Positions 1 through 8,533 of a stretch of 64,000 nt of DNA are shown in pieces (positions within the stretch are counted from its first letter, which is position 1; each line of letters begins with the position of its first letter). The position numbers were made by a program, and so were the translations under genes. This DNA is from Fimenecus sp045594885 (lineage in GTDB: Bacteria > Bacillota > Clostridia > Oscillospirales > Acutalibacteraceae). The stretch covers positions 14,574-78,573 of the forward strand of contig JAZNZJ010000075.1 of the NCBI GenBank assembly GCA_045594885.1. The letters run 5' to 3'. The notes beneath the pieces are model-generated. The model ran no database searches and had not been told where the DNA came from. It saw nothing but the letters and a program-made list of their open reading frames with translations.

Positions 1-2
1 AC

Positions 3-299
3 CATACAGTTCTTCGTTTCATTTATCAATGTGTTGAAAATAAAATTCCCGTGACACTTTTAACACGTCACGAAACTGATATTATTGCTGGCCTTAAGGC
101 TCGCAGAATCGCACCCGAGTTATTTGATAATATTGTTTGTCTTCCTCGTAGCGAACGCAAAATTGACCACGTGAGCCCGTCAAAAAAAGCATTGTTTGTG
201 GATGATTCTTTTGCGGAAAGAAAGAGTATGACAGATGCTTTCGGCATTATTTCACTTGGTGTTGATGCCGTTGAAGCCCTTTTAGATGAGAAACAGTAA
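3..299 (+). CDS. C-terminal part of a HAD-like hydrolase domain protein (5' truncated by window edge)
   Basis: The frame is open from base 3 to the stop at 299, so the gene begins before the window. The visible 98 residues look like the second half of a HAD-fold domain: a hydrophobic strand ending in Thr (LLTRH, motif II-like), a Lys in SKKAL (motif III-like) and a double aspartate in LFVDDSFAERK (motif IV-like). A GTG at 51 could be a start but nothing marks it as one. The gene lies 14 bases upstream of an ABC exporter permease and so probably belongs to the surface-polysaccharide locus; HAD-like domains in such loci are often fused to larger enzymes, which cannot be seen here. Family assignment is tentative. 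Confidence 0.5.
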   Translation, partial: HTVLRFIYQCVENKIPVTLLTRHETDIIAGLKARRIAPELFDNIVCLPRSERKIDHVSPSKKALFVDDSFAERKSMTDAFGIISLGVDAVEALLDEKQ

Positions 300-313
300 A
301 GAAGGGGATATAT

Positions 314-1081
314 TTGCTCAATAAAGTAAAACGATACCAGTTTCTTTTTACGGAATTGGTTAAACGAGATTTTAAAAAGAAATATAAAGGAACAGTTTTA
401 GGCGTTATCTGGAGTCTTTTAGCACCGCTTTTGAATGTTCTTGTTTTGGCTCTTGTGTTTACTGCGGTATTCAGAAGAGGTCAGGAACATTTCATAATCT
501 ACATTTTCAGCGGTACACTTGTAATGTCTTTTTATACAGAGTGTACACAGGGCTGTATGCGTGCATTGATGCAGAATGCGTCAATTTTCACCAAAATCAA
601 TGTGCCCAAGTATTTGTTTATGATGTCAAAGACAATTCAGGCATTTATAAACTTTTCACTTACATTCCTTCTTTTCATTGTATTCTGTTTGATTGATGGA
701 ATAAGTTTCGGGCCACACATGTTGACTCTCATTTACCCTGTTTTCTGGCTTTTGGTTTTTAATTTCGGTGTGGGTATGATTCTTGCGGCAATGTTTGTTT
801 TTTTCAGGGACGTAGAGTACCTTTACAGTGTATTTCTTACCCTGCTCAACTATGTGTCTGCAATATTCTATCCGATTTCAATTATCCCAGAAAAATTCCA
901 GTGGTTATTTAAACTCAATCCCGTATATGACTATATAAACTATATCCGTACGGTTGTTATCGACGGTGTAATTCCCTCGTTAGAGAGTCATCTTCTTTGT
1001 GCGGGATTTGCGTTGGTATTTTTGGCAATAGGTTGCATTGTTTATAAAAAGTGCAACCACGAATTCCTGTATTATGTATAG
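314..1081 (+). CDS. ABC-2 type polysaccharide export permease (TagG/Wzm-like)
   Basis: A 255-residue integral membrane protein with about six hydrophobic segments spread over its length and the N-terminal signature of the ABC-2 polysaccharide exporters (FTELVKRDFKKKYKGTVLG, with the Arg/Lys-rich interface helix before the first membrane span). The family moves lipid-linked teichoic acid or O-antigen-like polymers across the cytoplasmic membrane. The start is TTG at 314, with GAAGGGG about eight bases before it; no ATG fits better. It is followed 12 bases later by its ATPase partner and then by dTDP-sugar genes, so the cargo is probably a glycan containing a dTDP-derived deoxysugar. Confidence 0.88.
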   Translation: MLNKVKRYQFLFTELVKRDFKKKYKGTVLGVIWSLLAPLLNVLVLALVFTAVFRRGQEHFIIYIFSGTLVMSFYTECTQGCMRALMQNASIFTKINVPKYLFMMSKTIQAFINFSLTFLLFIVFCLIDGISFGPHMLTLIYPVFWLLVFNFGVGMILAAMFVFFRDVEYLYSVFLTLLNYVSAIFYPISIIPEKFQWLFKLNPVYDYINYIRTVVIDGVIPSLESHLLCAGFALVFLAIGCIVYKKCNHEFLYYV

Positions 1082-1093
1082 TGAGGTAGTAAC

Positions 1094-2044
1094 ATGACAG
1101 TTTTAGAATGTAAAAATGTTTCAATCCGCTATAAAACGGGTGATTTGAAATCAATTGGTCTTAAAGATTATGTAATCGGTAAACTTACAGGCAAATATAA
1201 AGTTACAGAGTTCTGGGCAGATAAGAATATCAGTTTTTCACTTGAAAAAGGTGATATGCTTGGAATTGTGGGTACAAACGGTGCAGGTAAATCAACACTG
1301 CTTAAGGCGGTTACAGGAATTATGATTCCCACTGAGGGTCAGGTTGTGGCACGTGGTAAAATTGCCGCTTTGCTTGAACTTGCTTCAGGTTTCGACCCCG
1401 ACCTTACTGTTCGTGAGAATACTTATCTTCGTGGTGCTTTGCTTGGATATACAAAAAATTTCATCGACGAAAAATATGATGAAATTATTGCCTTTGCAGA
1501 GCTTCAGGAATTTCAAGATTATATGTTCAAACAGCTTTCAAGCGGTATGAAAAGCCGTCTGGCTTTCTCAATTGCCTGTCTTGTTGAACCCGACATAATT
1601 ATTCTTGATGAAGTATTGAGTGTTGGTGACGAAGGATTTAAAGATAAAAGTGCTCACAGAATTAAAAGCATTCTTGCACGTGGTGTAACGGGTGTATTGG
1701 TTTCTCACTCGGTTCAGCAGGTGCGTGACCTCTGTAATAAATGCTTGTGGCTTGACCATGGTAAGCAGATTGCATTTGGTCCGGCATATGTTGTTTGTAA
1801 TGCTTACAGTGCATATCTTTTCTCTGATAAAAACCCCGATTATCTTCCCAAAAATGAAGAAGAACTCTATGAGGCTTCAAACCGTTTTCGTGTAGCTTGG
1901 CGATTGGGTGTTAAAGAAAAAGCAGCAAAACTGAACCCGCCAAATGAGACGGAAACTAAACGAATCAAAAGACTTCTCGGAATCGTTGACAATATGACTC
2001 CGGAAGAAAGAAAAGTAATAGAAGACGAAATTGATAAACGATGA
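1094..2044 (+). CDS. ABC transporter ATPase for polysaccharide export (TagH/Wzt-like)
   Basis: A 316-residue ATPase. Walker A (GTNGAGKST) lies near residue 60, the signature motif (LSSGMKSRLAFS) near 150 and Walker B (IIILDEVLSVGD) near 171. The roughly 45 residues before Walker A, including a stretch with a Tyr/Lys-rich region, are typical of TagH/Wzt proteins. About 65 residues follow the ATPase fold; they are charged and too short to be a Wzt carbohydrate-binding domain. It pairs with the permease just upstream to power export of a surface glycan. The stop overlaps the region just before rfbA, suggesting translational coupling. Confidence 0.9.
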   Translation: MTVLECKNVSIRYKTGDLKSIGLKDYVIGKLTGKYKVTEFWADKNISFSLEKGDMLGIVGTNGAGKSTLLKAVTGIMIPTEGQVVARGKIAALLELASGFDPDLTVRENTYLRGALLGYTKNFIDEKYDEIIAFAELQEFQDYMFKQLSSGMKSRLAFSIACLVEPDIIILDEVLSVGDEGFKDKSAHRIKSILARGVTGVLVSHSVQQVRDLCNKCLWLDHGKQIAFGPAYVVCNAYSAYLFSDKNPDYLPKNEEELYEASNRFRVAWRLGVKEKAAKLNPPNETETKRIKRLLGIVDNMTPEERKVIEDEIDKR

Positions 2045-2054
2045 GGTGAACAAG

Positions 2055-2939
2055 ATGAAAGGAATTATTCTTGCAGGTGGCTCGGGTACAAGACTCTACC
2101 CCTTGACCCGTGTTACTTCAAAACAACTTCTTCCAATTTATGACAAGCCGATGATTTATTACCCCTTGTCAACACTTATGCTTGCGGGTATCAGAGATAT
2201 TCTCATTATCTCAACTCCTGACGATACTCCTCGCTTTGAGCAGTTGCTTGGTGACGGTCATCAGTTTGGTGTAAATCTGTCCTATGCAGTTCAGCCCAGT
2301 CCTGACGGACTTGCACAGGCGTTCTTAATCGGTGAAGATTTTATTGGGGACGAGCCTTGTGCAATGGTGCTCGGCGATAATATTTTCTACGGTGGTTATT
2401 TCTCAAAAGAACTTGCAGAGGCTGTTGAAAATGCTAAAAAAGGCGACGCAACAATTTTCGGTTATTATGTTCACGACCCTGAACGATTCGGTATTGTTGA
2501 GTTTGATGATAACCTCAATGTTTTATCTCTTGAAGAAAAACCACAAAATCCAAAGTCAAATTACTGTGTAACAGGCCTTTATTTCTACGACAAGCGTGTT
2601 GTTGAAATGGCTAAAAAAGTTAAACCATCAGCACGTGGCGAACTTGAAATTACTGACCTTAATAAGCTTTATCTTGAGGCTGACAGCCTTAAGGTAAGAA
2701 TTCTTGGTCGTGGCTTTGCTTGGCTTGATACAGGTACAATGGATAGTCTTATGGAAGCAGCTTCATTTGTTCAGACATTACAGAGCCGTCAAGGGGTTGT
2801 AGCATCTGCAATTGAAGAAATTGCATATCGTAAGGGTTGGATAACAAAAGAACAGTTGCTTGAATCTGCAGAACTTTATGGCAAGTCACCATATGGTGAA
2901 CATTTAAGACTTGTAGCTGAAGGCAAACTTCGTTTCTAA
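2055..2939 (+). CDS. rfbA: glucose-1-phosphate thymidylyltransferase
   Basis: Makes dTDP-glucose from dTTP and glucose-1-phosphate, the first step toward dTDP-rhamnose and other dTDP-deoxysugars. The N-terminus has the nucleotidyltransferase signature KGIILAGGSGTRLYPLT, followed by KQLLPIYDKPMIYYP and the metal/nucleotide segment VLGDNIFYG. The ATG at 2055 is chosen because GAGGTGAA sits just before it and the protein then begins MKGIILAGG as usual, giving 294 residues, the normal length; an in-frame TTG at 2031 would add an atypical tail. It is downstream of the exporter pair and 21 bases before rfbB. Confidence 0.95.
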   Translation: MKGIILAGGSGTRLYPLTRVTSKQLLPIYDKPMIYYPLSTLMLAGIRDILIISTPDDTPRFEQLLGDGHQFGVNLSYAVQPSPDGLAQAFLIGEDFIGDEPCAMVLGDNIFYGGYFSKELAEAVENAKKGDATIFGYYVHDPERFGIVEFDDNLNVLSLEEKPQNPKSNYCVTGLYFYDKRVVEMAKKVKPSARGELEITDLNKLYLEADSLKVRILGRGFAWLDTGTMDSLMEAASFVQTLQSRQGVVASAIEEIAYRKGWITKEQLLESAELYGKSPYGEHLRLVAEGKLRF

Positions 2940-2960
2940 TATAATTTTAAGAGGTGCGTT

Positions 2961-3986
2961 ATGACAATTATAGTAACCGGCGGTGCCGGATTTATCGGTT
3001 CAAACTTCGTTTTTCATATGTTGAAAAAATATCCTGACTATCGTATTGTGTGTCTTGATAAACTCACATATGCAGGTAATCTCTCAACACTTGAATCTGT
3101 AATGGATAATCCAAATTTCCGCTTTGTTAAAATGGACATTTGTGACCGTGAAGGTGTTTATGGTCTTTTTGAAGAAGAAAAGCCCGATATTATTGTAAAC
3201 TTTGCGGCAGAAAGTCACGTTGACCGTTCAATTGAAGACCCGGGAATTTTCCTTAAGACAAATATTATGGGTACTGCAGTGCTTATGGATGCTTGTCGCA
3301 AATACGGTATTCAGCGTTATCATCAGGTTTCAACTGATGAGGTTTATGGTGACCTTCCTCTTGACAGACCTGACCTTTTCTTCACAGAAGAAACACCAAT
3401 TCACACATCAAGCCCATACAGCAGTTCAAAAGCGGGTGCAGATTTGCTTGTTCTTGCATATCACCGCACATTCGGTTTGCCTGTAACAATCAGCCGTTGC
3501 TCAAATAACTATGGCCCATATCATTTCCCGGAAAAACTCATTCCTCTTATGATTGCAAATGCTCTCAATGATAAGCCACTTCCCGTTTATGGCGAAGGTC
3601 TTAATGTTCGTGACTGGCTCTATGTTGAAGACCATTGTAAAGCAATTGACCTTATTATTCATAAGGGTAGAGTTGGTGAGGTTTATAATATCGGCGGCCA
3701 CAATGAAATGAAGAATATAGATATTGTTAAGATTATCTGTAAAGAACTTAACAAGCCTGAAAGTCTTATTACTTATGTTTCAGACCGTAAGGGCCACGAT
3801 ATGAGATATGCAATTGACCCCACAAAGATTCATAATGAACTCGGTTGGCTTCCTGAAACAATGTTTGCTGACGGAATTAAAAAGACAATTCAGTGGTATC
3901 TTGACAACCGTGAGTGGTGGGAAACAATCATCAGCGGTGAATATCAGAATTATTACGACAAAATGTATAATAACAGACCTAACTGA
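2961..3986 (+). CDS. rfbB: dTDP-glucose 4,6-dehydratase
   Basis: Converts dTDP-glucose to dTDP-4-keto-6-deoxyglucose. It is an extended short-chain dehydrogenase of 341 residues: NAD-binding GGAGFIGSNF near residues 7-16, the AAESHVDRS motif near 83, the STDEVYGD segment near 130 and the catalytic YSSSK near 153. A good GAGGTG site precedes ATG 2961. It follows rfbA and closes the polysaccharide unit, since a clear terminator follows. The later enzymes rfbC and rfbD are not in the window, so the final sugar cannot be named. Confidence 0.95.
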   Translation: MTIIVTGGAGFIGSNFVFHMLKKYPDYRIVCLDKLTYAGNLSTLESVMDNPNFRFVKMDICDREGVYGLFEEEKPDIIVNFAAESHVDRSIEDPGIFLKTNIMGTAVLMDACRKYGIQRYHQVSTDEVYGDLPLDRPDLFFTEETPIHTSSPYSSSKAGADLLVLAYHRTFGLPVTISRCSNNYGPYHFPEKLIPLMIANALNDKPLPVYGEGLNVRDWLYVEDHCKAIDLIIHKGRVGEVYNIGGHNEMKNIDIVKIICKELNKPESLITYVSDRKGHDMRYAIDPTKIHNELGWLPETMFADGIKKTIQWYLDNREWWETIISGEYQNYYDKMYNNRPN

Positions 3987-4001
3987 TTACGATTAAAGTT
4001 T

Positions 4002-4035
4002 AAGGCACTTGATGTTTAGTCAAGTGCCTTTTTTA
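4002..4035 (+). terminator. Rho-independent terminator after rfbB
   Basis: Perfect 10-base arms (aaggcacttg and caagtgcctt) separated by about nine bases and followed by a T run. It ends the polysaccharide-locus transcript 15 bases after the rfbB stop. Confidence 0.9.
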
Positions 4036-4037
4036 TA

Positions 4038-4066
4038 TTGATTTCTCTTTATAATTTAGTTATAAT
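4038..4066 (+). promoter_or_regulatory. sigma-A promoter for the YhcH-family gene
   Basis: TTGATT at 4038, a 17-base spacer and a perfect TATAAT at 4061, followed by a purine-rich AAGAGGG site just ahead of ATG 4088. It lies directly after the rfbB terminator. Confidence 0.8.
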
Positions 4067-4087
4067 AGAAAAGAAAAGAGGGATATT

Positions 4088-4534
4088 ATGATTTTTGATA
4101 CTTTAGAAAATATTAAAAATTATGAAGGCTTGGGTAGGGTATATACTGCCTTGGAATTTTTGAAAAAAGCAGATTTTGCAAAAATGGATTTGGGCAGATA
4201 TGAACTTGATGGCGACAATATTTTTTATATGGTGCAGTCGTATGACACCGACCCCCAAAAAACTGTTTCAGAGGCACATAAAAAATATATTGATATTCAG
4301 TTTATGGTTGATGGCGAAGAATTGATAGGTGTTGCCTCTATGTGTTGTGATAAAAAAGAAATTGAAGCAAAGCCAGAAAATGATGTTTGGTTTTATGATT
4401 GCAAAACCGAACCCATAACACTATTTAAGAATAGCTTTACGGTGCTTTATCCAAATGATTTACATTGTCCCGGTGTGGCAACGAGTGATAAACCGATGAC
4501 TTGCAGAAAAGTTGTAGTGAAGGTCAAAGTTTAA
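4088..4534 (+). CDS. YhcH/YjgK/YiaL family protein (EbgC-like, DUF386)
   Basis: A 148-residue cupin-type protein. The family signature is visible in the Lys/Tyr-rich SEAHKKYIDIQFMVDGEE and in the late segment VLYPNDLHCPGV, whose His and nearby acidic residues are metal-ligand positions in the family. Members occur in sialic acid, alginate and beta-galactoside gene sets and are thought to act on sugar anomers or unsaturated sugars; the exact substrate varies. Here it has its own promoter and is followed one base later by a small membrane protein, which gives no substrate clue. The family call is firm, the function open. Confidence 0.85.
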   Translation: MIFDTLENIKNYEGLGRVYTALEFLKKADFAKMDLGRYELDGDNIFYMVQSYDTDPQKTVSEAHKKYIDIQFMVDGEELIGVASMCCDKKEIEAKPENDVWFYDCKTEPITLFKNSFTVLYPNDLHCPGVATSDKPMTCRKVVVKVKV

Positions 4535-4535
4535 A

Positions 4536-4877
4536 ATGTTAGAGTTTGTTTTTGAATTTATTGCTGAATTCGTAATGGAAATAGTACTGACTCCTTTGAT
4601 TGACGGTATTATGGTTCTTGCGGCAAAGATTGTTCCTGAAGATAAAATGCCTGCAAAAACGGTAACTGCTTTAAGGGTTACAATCGGAATTGTTGCAGGA
4701 ATAATGTTCTTTGCTTTTATTATAGGATTAATTGCGTGGTTTGTCGCAGAAGATTATGCAGACAAGAAAATGGCGAAAATTCTACTTTGCGTAAGCGGTG
4801 TTTTCTTTGCCATTGTGATTGTTGCGAGAATATTCACACCTAACAAACATAAAGATAAAGATTTAATAGATAAATAA
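4536..4877 (+). CDS. small predicted membrane protein, unknown function
   Basis: 113 residues with an amphipathic hydrophobic N-terminus and two clear membrane spans (around residues 46-70 and 82-102), ending in a Lys/Asp-rich tail. No family was recognised. It starts one base after the YhcH-family stop and is followed 13 bases later by the HTH-serine dehydratase gene, so all three are probably cotranscribed from the promoter at 4038. Codon use matches its neighbours, which supports a real gene. Confidence 0.7.
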   Translation: MLEFVFEFIAEFVMEIVLTPLIDGIMVLAAKIVPEDKMPAKTVTALRVTIGIVAGIMFFAFIIGLIAWFVAEDYADKKMAKILLCVSGVFFAIVIVARIFTPNKHKDKDLIDK

Positions 4878-4890
4878 CGGGGTGTTGTTT

Positions 4891-6324
4891 ATGTTAAATG
4901 ATGTTTATTCAAAGAAAATAACAGAATTGCGTGAGAAAAATAATATGTCTGTTTCAGGACTTGCCGACAGAGTAAATACTGACGAAAAAACAGTTCTTGA
5001 TTGGGAAAGTGAAAAAGCAGTACCGACAGCAGAAGAGTTTTATAAAATGGCGAAAGTTTTCGGTGTGTCAATGGATGTTTTCTTTGAGGTGGATAGCCCA
5101 CGTAAAGAAAAAGAAAAAATGCAGGGTATGGAGTCACTTAACCAACTTTATCGAATTGGCAGAGGTCCATCAAGCTCACATACAATGGGTCCCGAAAAGG
5201 CTTGTGTGCTCTTTAAAAATAAAAATCCTGATGCTGATGAATACAAGGCAATTCTTTACGGTTCACTTGCAAAAACGGGCAAGGGGCACTGTACCGATAC
5301 GGTAATTGAAAGCACTTTAGCACCAACACCTTGTAAAGTGGAGTTTGATTATCTTAAAAGCGATATTGACCACCCCAATACAATGGAATTGTATGCATAC
5401 AAAAATGGTGAACAGATTGACTTTATTCGTGTTTTTTCCGTTGGTGGCGGACGAATTGAATTCGAGGGTAGCACATCAGCAAAAGAACCGATTGTTTATA
5501 ATTTAAGTACATTTGCAGAAATCAAAGCATATTGCAAAGAGAAAAAATATAGACTCTGGCAGTATGTTGACGAGGTCGAGGGCGAATATATTTGGAAATA
5601 CCTTGCAGAAGTATGGCAGACAATGAAGGATGCAGTCGAGAGAGGAATAGAAGATGAAGGAATTCTCCCCGGCGGACTTGAAGTGCAGAAAAAAGCAAAA
5701 TATCTTTATAATATGGAGCATATTGGCGAGAGTGCCGAAACGAGAGAAAATCGTGAGGTGTGTTCATATGCCTTTGCGGTAAGTGAACAGAATGCATCGG
5801 GTGGACGAATTGTTACTGCCCCAACTTGCGGTGCATCGGGTGTACTCCCCGCAGTGCTTTATTATATGCAATTAAAACACGGTTTTACAGACCGTCAGAT
5901 TTTACAAGCCCTTGCAACAGGCGGACTTATCGGCAACCTGATTAAAACAAATGCATCAATTTCAGGTGCGGAGTGTGGCTGTCAGGCAGAGGTCGGCACG
6001 GCTTGTGCAATGGCTTCAGCGGCACTTGGCGAACTTTTTGGACTCAAGCGTGGTAAGATTGAATATGCGGCAGAAATTGCAATTGAGCACCATTTGGGTC
6101 TTACCTGTGACCCAATTTGCGGACTTGTGCAGATTCCTTGCATTGAGCGAAACGCAGTTGCCGCAATGCGTGCAATAAATGCGGTAAATCTTGCAAGTTT
6201 CTTAAGTGAAACTCGAAAAATTTCTCTTGATAATGTAATTGAAACAATGAGAAAGACGGGAATGGATATTCACTCAGCGTATCGTGAAACAAGTGAAGGC
6301 GGACTCGCAACACTTAATATTTAA
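4891..6324 (+). CDS. XRE helix-turn-helix domain fused to iron-sulfur L-serine dehydratase
   Basis: 477 residues in one uninterrupted frame. Residues about 4-62 form an XRE-type HTH (ITELREKNNMSVSGLADRV ... FGVSMDVFFEV). A charged linker leads into a complete single-chain L-serine ammonia-lyase: the SSSHTMGP motif and GSLAKTGKGHCTD of the beta domain, then APTCGASGVLPAVL, a Cys in GAECGCQAEVG and the cluster cysteines in LTCDPICG and QIPCIERNA of the alpha domain. The enzyme deaminates serine to pyruvate using an oxygen-labile 4Fe-4S cluster. ATG 4891 is preferred over GTG 4882 because the GGGGTG site lies before it. No internal ribosome site supports two separate proteins. The HTH suggests DNA binding or serine-linked regulation; that is inference. 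Confidence 0.9.
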   Translation: MLNDVYSKKITELREKNNMSVSGLADRVNTDEKTVLDWESEKAVPTAEEFYKMAKVFGVSMDVFFEVDSPRKEKEKMQGMESLNQLYRIGRGPSSSHTMGPEKACVLFKNKNPDADEYKAILYGSLAKTGKGHCTDTVIESTLAPTPCKVEFDYLKSDIDHPNTMELYAYKNGEQIDFIRVFSVGGGRIEFEGSTSAKEPIVYNLSTFAEIKAYCKEKKYRLWQYVDEVEGEYIWKYLAEVWQTMKDAVERGIEDEGILPGGLEVQKKAKYLYNMEHIGESAETRENREVCSYAFAVSEQNASGGRIVTAPTCGASGVLPAVLYYMQLKHGFTDRQILQALATGGLIGNLIKTNASISGAECGCQAEVGTACAMASAALGELFGLKRGKIEYAAEIAIEHHLGLTCDPICGLVQIPCIERNAVAAMRAINAVNLASFLSETRKISLDNVIETMRKTGMDIHSAYRETSEGGLATLNI

Positions 6325-6344
6325 GTGTAAATAGAAACACAAAA

Positions 6345-6379
6345 AACAAGGGCGATGTTAACATCGCCCTTGTTTTTTG
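6345..6379 (+). terminator. Rho-independent terminator after the serine dehydratase fusion
   Basis: A perfect 15-base inverted repeat (aacaagggcgatgtt and its complement, meeting at the centre) followed by six T residues, 20 bases after the stop. Confidence 0.92.
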
Positions 6380-6430
6380 CATTCAACCCTACAACCCCCA
6401 ATTTATCAAGACAATTACAGGCAATATGAA

Positions 6431-6462
6431 AAAAGCACTTAACCTAATGGTTAAGTGCTTTT
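6431..6462 (-). terminator. Rho-independent terminator of nahK
   Basis: Perfect 14-base arms (aaaagcacttaacc) around a four-base loop, beginning 15 bases beyond the nahK stop. The A-rich outer stem gives T residues on either strand, so it can also back up the convergent terminator at 6345. Confidence 0.85.
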
Positions 6463-6476
6463 CTATGCTTTGAGTT

Positions 6477-7586
6477 TCAGCAATATTTCTTTGTAATTTC
6501 AAGCATTTTGTCCATTTTCTTTTCCATATCCGCTACAAGTGCAAACTGTGTACGTGCACGTACTAAATTGTGTTCGGGATATTCTGTGTGGAAATAAACA
6601 TCACCGTTAAGATAGTCCATAAGAAAACGAATTCCGCATTCATATGTCATAATCTTTGCACCGAATGGCAAAAGCTCTTTTTCAAGGTCGGTGAGTGCGT
6701 TTTTGGCACTGCTGAGGTATCCTTTTACATAAGCTTCATAAAGTTCAAGGCTTAATGAAACCTTTGAAACATCTTTTTCGTCCTCTGCGGCAGTATTAGC
6801 ACCAAAACGGATGCTGTCACCAAAATCATAGAGTGAAAGACCGGGCATTACGGTGTCAAGGTCAATAATGCAAATACCCTTGTCCGAAACATTGTCAAAA
6901 AGAATATTGTTGAGTTTTGTGTCGTTATGAGTAACACGGAGTGGTAATTTGCCCTCTGCAATCATATCAACAAGTACATGTGTATCTTTTTCACGTGCGA
7001 TTGCGAACTCAACTTCTTCTTTTACATTGTCAAGCCTACCTGATTTATTATCTTCAACAGCCTTTTTGAAATCTGCAAATCTTGAAGCAGTGTTGTGAAA
7101 ATTTTCGATTGTTTCATAGAGAGAAGCCCCGTCAAAATCTGAAAGAATATTCTGAAATTCGCCGAATGCCACACCTGCGTTTTCAAATACCTCGGCACTG
7201 TCAATGGTATTGCATGTATATACATCACCTATGTACTCATAAACACGCCAACAATTGTTATTTTCGTCGATATAATAATATTTACCGTCAGTACAGGGAA
7301 AGAAAGTGAGTGTTCCACGGTCCGCCCAAGGAATATTCATTTCTTTGTTCTTTTTGCCAATATGACCGGTAACTGCAACAATATTGCTCATAAGTTTATC
7401 AGGGTCTTTGAAAACTGTAGTATTGATTTTTTGAAGAACATATTTTTTAACTTTGCCATTTTCTTCAAAAATCAGCATATATGTGCTGTTGATATGACCA
7501 TTACTGCTTTTTTCATATCCTGTAAACTCACCGCTAATGGAAAAATGTTTGCAAATTTTTTCAATGTCGAAAGGCTTGTTAGCCAT
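6477..7586 (-). CDS. nahK: N-acetylhexosamine 1-kinase, phosphotransferase (APH-like) fold
   Basis: 369 residues. The C-terminal kinase core has the APH catalytic loop RVTHNDTKLNNILFD followed by IDLDTVMPG and LYDFGDSIRFGANTAAED, a run I recognise from the bifidobacterial lacto-N-biose/galacto-N-biose pathway kinase NahK. It phosphorylates free GlcNAc or GalNAc at C1 with ATP, a salvage step in use of human-milk and mucin glycans. ATG 7586 is chosen because GAGGTG sits eight bases upstream; an upstream extension of 26 codons runs back through the promoter. It is a single-gene unit with its own promoter and terminator; no lacto-N-biose phosphorylase or epimerase lies beside it. Confidence 0.85.
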   Translation of the reverse strand: MANKPFDIEKICKHFSISGEFTGYEKSSNGHINSTYMLIFEENGKVKKYVLQKINTTVFKDPDKLMSNIVAVTGHIGKKNKEMNIPWADRGTLTFFPCTDGKYYYIDENNNCWRVYEYIGDVYTCNTIDSAEVFENAGVAFGEFQNILSDFDGASLYETIENFHNTASRFADFKKAVEDNKSGRLDNVKEEVEFAIAREKDTHVLVDMIAEGKLPLRVTHNDTKLNNILFDNVSDKGICIIDLDTVMPGLSLYDFGDSIRFGANTAAEDEKDVSKVSLSLELYEAYVKGYLSSAKNALTDLEKELLPFGAKIMTYECGIRFLMDYLNGDVYFHTEYPEHNLVRARTQFALVADMEKKMDKMLEITKKYC

Positions 7587-7635
7587 ATTAATTACACCTC
7601 TGTTTGTTATTTTAAGAACAAAATCATATACAATA

Positions 7636-7664
7636 ATTATATATCTTCTATAAAAATTAGTCAA
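7636..7664 (-). promoter_or_regulatory. sigma-A promoter for nahK
   Basis: On the minus strand TTGACT (7664-7659), a 17-base spacer and a perfect TATAAT (7641-7636), about 50 bases before the nahK ATG at 7586. It is divergent to the pyrH promoter. Confidence 0.85.
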
Positions 7665-7711
7665 TGCCGAATTTGTAGAATAAAATCGATAGTATTTGTT
7701 TAACTTTTTAC

Positions 7712-7740
7712 TTTACATAAGGGCATTTTTATTGTAAAAT
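7712..7740 (+). promoter_or_regulatory. sigma-A promoter for the pyrH-polC run
   Basis: TTTACA at 7712, a 17-base spacer and TAAAAT at 7735, 53 bases before pyrH. No other equally good match was seen in the gap between the divergent genes. Confidence 0.7.
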
Positions 7741-7792
7741 ATACTAAATATGGTAAACGGAAAAATATGTTTGCCACGGAGGTGTAGATTTT

Positions 7793-8509
7793 ATGGAACC
7801 CAAATATAAAAGAGTACTTTTAAAAGTCAGCGGTGAGGTTCTCGCCGGTGATAAAAAGCACGGATTCGATTTTAATACAGTGAATAGTGTGTGTTCAGCA
7901 ATCAAAGAAATGACCGACCTTGGTACAGAGGTTGCAATTGTTGTTGGTGGTGGTAATTTCTGGAGAGGTCGTTCAAGTGGCGATATGGACAGAACAAGAG
8001 CTGACCATATTGGTATGCTTGCAACTGTTATGAATTCTTTAGCACTTGCTGATTCTCTTGAACAGCTTGGTGTAATTGTAAGAGTTCAGACTGCAATTGA
8101 AATGAATAAGATTGCAGAACCATATATCAGCCATCGTGCAAAACGTCACCTTGAAAAAGGCAGAGTTGTGATTTTTGGTTGCGGAACAGGTAATCCATTC
8201 TTCTCAACTGATACTGCAGCAGCACTTCGTGCGGCAGAAATTGACGCAGACATCATCTTCAAAGCAACAAATGTTGACGGCGTTTATGATAAAGACCCAA
8301 ATCGTTTTGATGATGCAATCAAATATGATGTTATCACACATCAAGACATTTTAAGCAAGGGTCTTGCAGTTATGGATAGTACTGCGGCATCTCTTTGCAG
8401 AGATAATAATATTCCTCTTCTTGTTTTCAATCTTCAACAGCCTGAGAATATGGTTAAAGCTGTTATGGGCGAGAGTGTGGGAACAGTTGTAGTTTCAGAA
8501 AAAGAATAA
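7793..8509 (+). CDS. pyrH: UMP kinase
   Basis: Phosphorylates UMP to UDP in pyrimidine nucleotide synthesis. 238 residues, the usual length, of the amino-acid kinase fold: phosphate loop KVSGEVLAG near residue 9, GGGNFWRGR near 54, GNPFFSTDTAAALRA near 140 and TNVDGVYDKDPN near 167. ACGGAGGTG lies upstream of ATG 7793. It heads the pyrH-frr-uppS-cdsA-dxr-rseP-ispG-polC run, an arrangement common in Firmicutes, and frr follows after 24 bases. Confidence 0.97.
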   Translation: MEPKYKRVLLKVSGEVLAGDKKHGFDFNTVNSVCSAIKEMTDLGTEVAIVVGGGNFWRGRSSGDMDRTRADHIGMLATVMNSLALADSLEQLGVIVRVQTAIEMNKIAEPYISHRAKRHLEKGRVVIFGCGTGNPFFSTDTAAALRAAEIDADIIFKATNVDGVYDKDPNRFDDAIKYDVITHQDILSKGLAVMDSTAASLCRDNNIPLLVFNLQQPENMVKAVMGESVGTVVVSEKE

Positions 8510-8533
8510 ATAATCAGTTAAAGGAGATATATT

